A stretch of DNA of 15,952 bases from the NCBI GenBank assembly GCA_965650335.1, contig CBFGOI010000111.1, positions 1-15,952 of the forward strand. Reading direction: 5' to 3'. The stretch comes from Paradesertivirga sp965650335 (GTDB taxonomy: Bacteria; Bacteroidota; Bacteroidia; Sphingobacteriales; Sphingobacteriaceae). The notes beneath the pieces were generated by a model. That model ran no database searches, was not told the origin of the DNA, and saw nothing but the letters and a program-made list of their open reading frames with translations. The stretch's first letter is position 1; every line of letters begins with the position of its first letter. A program made the position numbers and the translations under genes. This document shows positions 14,501 through 15,952 of this stretch, in pieces.

Positions 14501-15031
14501 ATGAGAAAGTTAGTTCTGCTGGTGATAATATTAAGTGTATGCTCGGTTTGTAAAGCACAACGGCTTTCGCTGGAACAATTAAATCTGATGCTTAATTCCT
14601 CTTTGGATGAAACGGAAGAAAGTCTTTTTTTAACAGGCTATTCTTTTGTATCCAAAAAAACGATCCTTGATACGGCAGGAATGATTTATACTTTTTCTAA
14701 CAAGAAAAAAACGATCGGCACAGCGAAGATCGTTGCAAAAGGGGTTTTTAATAAAGAAATCAGCAAATCTTTTGTGAGGTATACCACCTACGAACGAGCA
14801 GAATTTCAAAAGTTCAGGAAACAAATGATTGATGAGGAATTTGTAAGGAGTAATACTGATAGTATAAGCGAAAATTCCAACTATACTAAAGGCAGCCTGA
14901 AGGTTAATTTTGAAGTAACGACGGACGAGTTTGACAATAAAACTTTCTTGATAACTCTTTTTAATTATAAACCGATAGTAGCTGATAAATCGCCGAGAAA
15001 GTTGAGTTTGAAAACTATTTTGAAGCAGTAG
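14501..15031 (+). CDS. Secreted protein of unknown function
   Basis: A 176-residue protein. The ATG at 14501 is preferred to the GTG one codon earlier. The N terminus is a signal peptide (MRKLVLLVIILSVCSVCKAQ), with cleavage probably after KAQ. The mature part is a mixed alpha/beta sequence with many Ser, Thr, Lys and Phe residues (EESLFLTGYSFVSKK, MIYTFSNKKK, FVRYTTYERAEFQKF) and no cysteine, lipobox or membrane span. It could be a periplasmic protein; I do not recognise the family. Its stop lies inside a short A/T-rich hairpin (15011-15035), and it converges on the deaminase gene. No operon partner is apparent. Confidence 0.78.
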   Translation: MRKLVLLVIILSVCSVCKAQRLSLEQLNLMLNSSLDETEESLFLTGYSFVSKKTILDTAGMIYTFSNKKKTIGTAKIVAKGVFNKEISKSFVRYTTYERAEFQKFRKQMIDEEFVRSNTDSISENSNYTKGSLKVNFEVTTDEFDNKTFLITLFNYKPIVADKSPRKLSLKTILKQ

Positions 15032-15070
15032 TTTTACATAATCTGTGCAAAGTTTTCGAGATTTTTTTAT

Positions 15071-15505
15071 CTACAGTTCCATAATGTCTTCATTCCATAG
15101 TTCGGGTTTCTCTTGAATAAAATCTTCCATCATTTCTATACATTCCGGTAAATTTAAATCGATAACCTGCACCCCATGCGCTTCCATAAATTCTTTAGCT
15201 CCGCTAAAAGTTTTTGATTCGCCAACGATAACTTTTGGGATTTTAAATTGCACAATCGTGCCTGCACACATATAGCAGGGCATTAGAGTGGAGTAGATTA
15301 CTGTATCACGATAGCTGCCGATTCGTCCGGCATTGTTCAGGCAATCCATTTCGCCATGTAGAATCGGGTTGTCTTCCTGAACCCGTTTATTATGGCCGCT
15401 GGCCACTAGTTTTCCATCTTTTATCAGAACAGAACCGATTGGAATACCGCCTTCGGCCAAACCTTTTTTTGCCTCTTCAATGGCTAATCGCATAAATTCA
15501 TCCAT
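15071..15505 (-). CDS. FCY1-like cytosine deaminase (nucleoside deaminase family)
   Basis: A 144-residue zinc-dependent deaminase. The ATG at 15505 is preferred to a TTG two codons upstream. The zinc and catalytic residues are His50 and Glu52 in LHGEMD and Cys77/Cys80 in PCYMC. Beyond the general motif, it resembles yeast cytosine deaminase Fcy1: GGIPIGSVLI, the Asn39 in SGHNKR, and the C-terminal ELWNEDI, whose Trp137 and Asp140 match the yeast residues that close over and contact the base. Bacterial TadA normally lacks this tail. The likely reaction is cytosine to uracil plus ammonia in pyrimidine salvage. Related enzymes act on other small heterocycles (a guanine or pterin deaminase is less likely), so the substrate is inferred. 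It is a single gene, divergent from the small ORF at 15589. Confidence 0.85.
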   Translation of the reverse strand: MDEFMRLAIEEAKKGLAEGGIPIGSVLIKDGKLVASGHNKRVQEDNPILHGEMDCLNNAGRIGSYRDTVIYSTLMPCYMCAGTIVQFKIPKVIVGESKTFSGAKEFMEAHGVQVIDLNLPECIEMMEDFIQEKPELWNEDIMEL

Positions 15506-15508
15506 AAA

Positions 15509-15516
15509 CAAACCTA
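15509..15516 (-). promoter_or_regulatory. Candidate -7 box TAGGTTTG directly before the deaminase start
   Basis: On the - strand TAGGTTTG fully matches TAnnTTTG, with TTTG at 15545-15542 as a possible -33 element, although the 25-base spacer is longer than usual. The box ends 3 bases before the ATG, so transcription would begin at or near the start codon and the mRNA would be almost leaderless. Confidence 0.35.
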
Positions 15517-15523
15517 ATTAAAT

Positions 15524-15536
15524 AACAGGTACTGTT
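15524..15536. promoter_or_regulatory. 13-bp dyad AACAGGTACTGTT, operator candidate
   Basis: AACAG and CTGTT are perfect inverse copies around GTA. The dyad sits in the spacer between the two elements of the proposed deaminase promoter and 52 bases before the ATG of the small divergent gene, so a dimeric repressor bound here could block both. No regulator gene is adjacent. Confidence 0.35.
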
Positions 15537-15588
15537 TTAGTCAAACTTCTAAATAACGCAATTGTTGGGTTATTATAAAATCTGCGAA

Positions 15589-15792
15589 ATGAGATCACAT
15601 ACAGACGAAGCGATAATCGAACGTGCATCTAAAGAAGAGAAAGATTTAAAGGCGATGAAAGATAACCGCCTGGATGTAACGGTTGATATGGATGATGAAC
15701 ATGGAACAGCCCATACCTATGTCGTTAATTTTTGCAAAGATGAGGGTGGAAATTGGAAGGCCCTGGAAGTGTCGGAAATTAGTTCCTGGTAA
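15589..15792 (+). CDS. Small acidic protein of unknown function
   Basis: A 67-residue protein; the ATG at 15589 is chosen over TTG codons at 15562 and 15565, because the extra residues add nothing recognisable. It has no signal peptide. The N-terminal third is a charged helix (EAIIERASKEEKDLKAMK), followed by beta-like strands (LDVTVDMDDEHGTAHTYVVNF) and a short end (GNWKALEVSEISSW). It is acidic, probably cytoplasmic, and not a family I recognise. Coding potential is supported by codon use and by a compact, plausible fold pattern, but at this length some doubt remains. It is divergent from the deaminase, separated by 83 bases. Confidence 0.6.
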   Translation: MRSHTDEAIIERASKEEKDLKAMKDNRLDVTVDMDDEHGTAHTYVVNFCKDEGGNWKALEVSEISSW

Positions 15793-15868
15793 TTGTTTAC
15801 GGGTGATGAGAATCACTGGTTTATGATGGCAGAATTTTCGATATTTATCTAAATTAAAAGAACAGGTT

Positions 15869-15952
15869 ATGAAGTGGACTTTTGTTATTCAGCAAAAGCT
15901 AAAGGTAGCTGTATTGCTGGGTTTGGTGATGCTTTTGGTCGTATTATTCAAT
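15869..15952 (+). CDS. N-terminal fragment of a membrane protein (runs off the window)
   Basis: The last 84 bases encode 28 codons beginning MKWTFVIQQKLK, followed by a hydrophobic stretch (VAVLLGLVMLLVVLF), with no stop before the window ends. The pattern of a short basic N terminus followed by one membrane anchor is typical of inner-membrane sensors, including chemoreceptor-like and histidine-kinase proteins of Bacteroidetes, but nothing beyond the anchor can be seen. The function cannot be assigned from this piece. Confidence 0.65.
   Translation, partial: MKWTFVIQQKLKVAVLLGLVMLLVVLFN

Noticed and set aside
15011..15035. Hairpin AAAACTA/TAGTTTT across the stop of the secreted unknown
   Set aside because: Seven mostly A-T pairs with an 11-base loop and no following T-run; too weak to call a terminator.
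15803..15816. GTGAT-GAGA-ATCAC hairpin after the small acidic gene
   Set aside because: Five base pairs, although with a GNRA-type loop, and no T-run; could easily arise by chance.
13988..15952. Search for phage, transposon, toxin-antitoxin or defence genes in the gene-poor right end
   Set aside because: No integrase, transposase, nuclease or toxin motif is visible. The small ORF at 15589 has no antitoxin-like DNA-binding motif and no partner.

Overview
The window looks like a chromosomal segment of a Bacteroidetes bacterium, most likely Sphingobacteriales (Pedobacter-like). The clues are a large secreted protein ending in a gliding-motility/type IX secretion (CHU_C) C-terminal domain, few recognisable Shine-Dalgarno sites, TAnnTTTG-like promoter boxes, frequent TTG starts, and the thiamine gene order. 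The genus is an impression; no search was run.

Region 1 (1-4370) is the distal part of a thiamine biosynthesis operon, all on the + strand: the 3' end of thiC, a TenI-like thiazole tautomerase candidate, thiD, thiE, thiG and thiH. Four of the junctions overlap or lie within 50 bases. ThiC makes HMP-P, ThiD phosphorylates it to HMP-PP, ThiG and ThiH (with ThiS and ThiF) build the thiazole phosphate, TenI may convert it to its aromatic tautomer, and ThiE joins the halves. thiS and any TPP riboswitch would lie upstream of the window. A weak terminator follows thiH.

Region 2 (4371-9730) holds a non-coding stretch with a perfect 12-bp inverted repeat and a nested hairpin. Next come a 1238-residue, glycine-rich, PKD-containing type IX secretion substrate with a TTG start, then a ThiF/MoeB-rhodanese fusion (the missing sulfur-carrier adenylyltransferase for the thiazole branch) and a 121-residue unknown protein. 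The big surface protein therefore separates thiF from the rest of the thi genes.

Region 3 (9731-13979) is an envelope-related module. It contains a palindromic intergenic repeat, a secreted LEA/hydrophilin-like protein with a recent internal duplication, a textbook terminator, then a tight four-gene operon: a secreted protein with a Lys/Arg/Pro-rich tail, an outer-membrane beta-barrel candidate, an OmpR-type response regulator and a sensor histidine kinase. The regulator and kinase both use TTG starts. This is the best candidate here for an undescribed system.

Region 4 (13980-15952) holds single genes: a lipocalin-like lipoprotein (-), a secreted unknown (+), a yeast-FCY1-like cytosine deaminase (-), a 67-residue unknown (+), and the first 28 codons of a membrane protein that runs off the window. 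No tRNA, rRNA, CRISPR array, transposase or prophage gene was seen.
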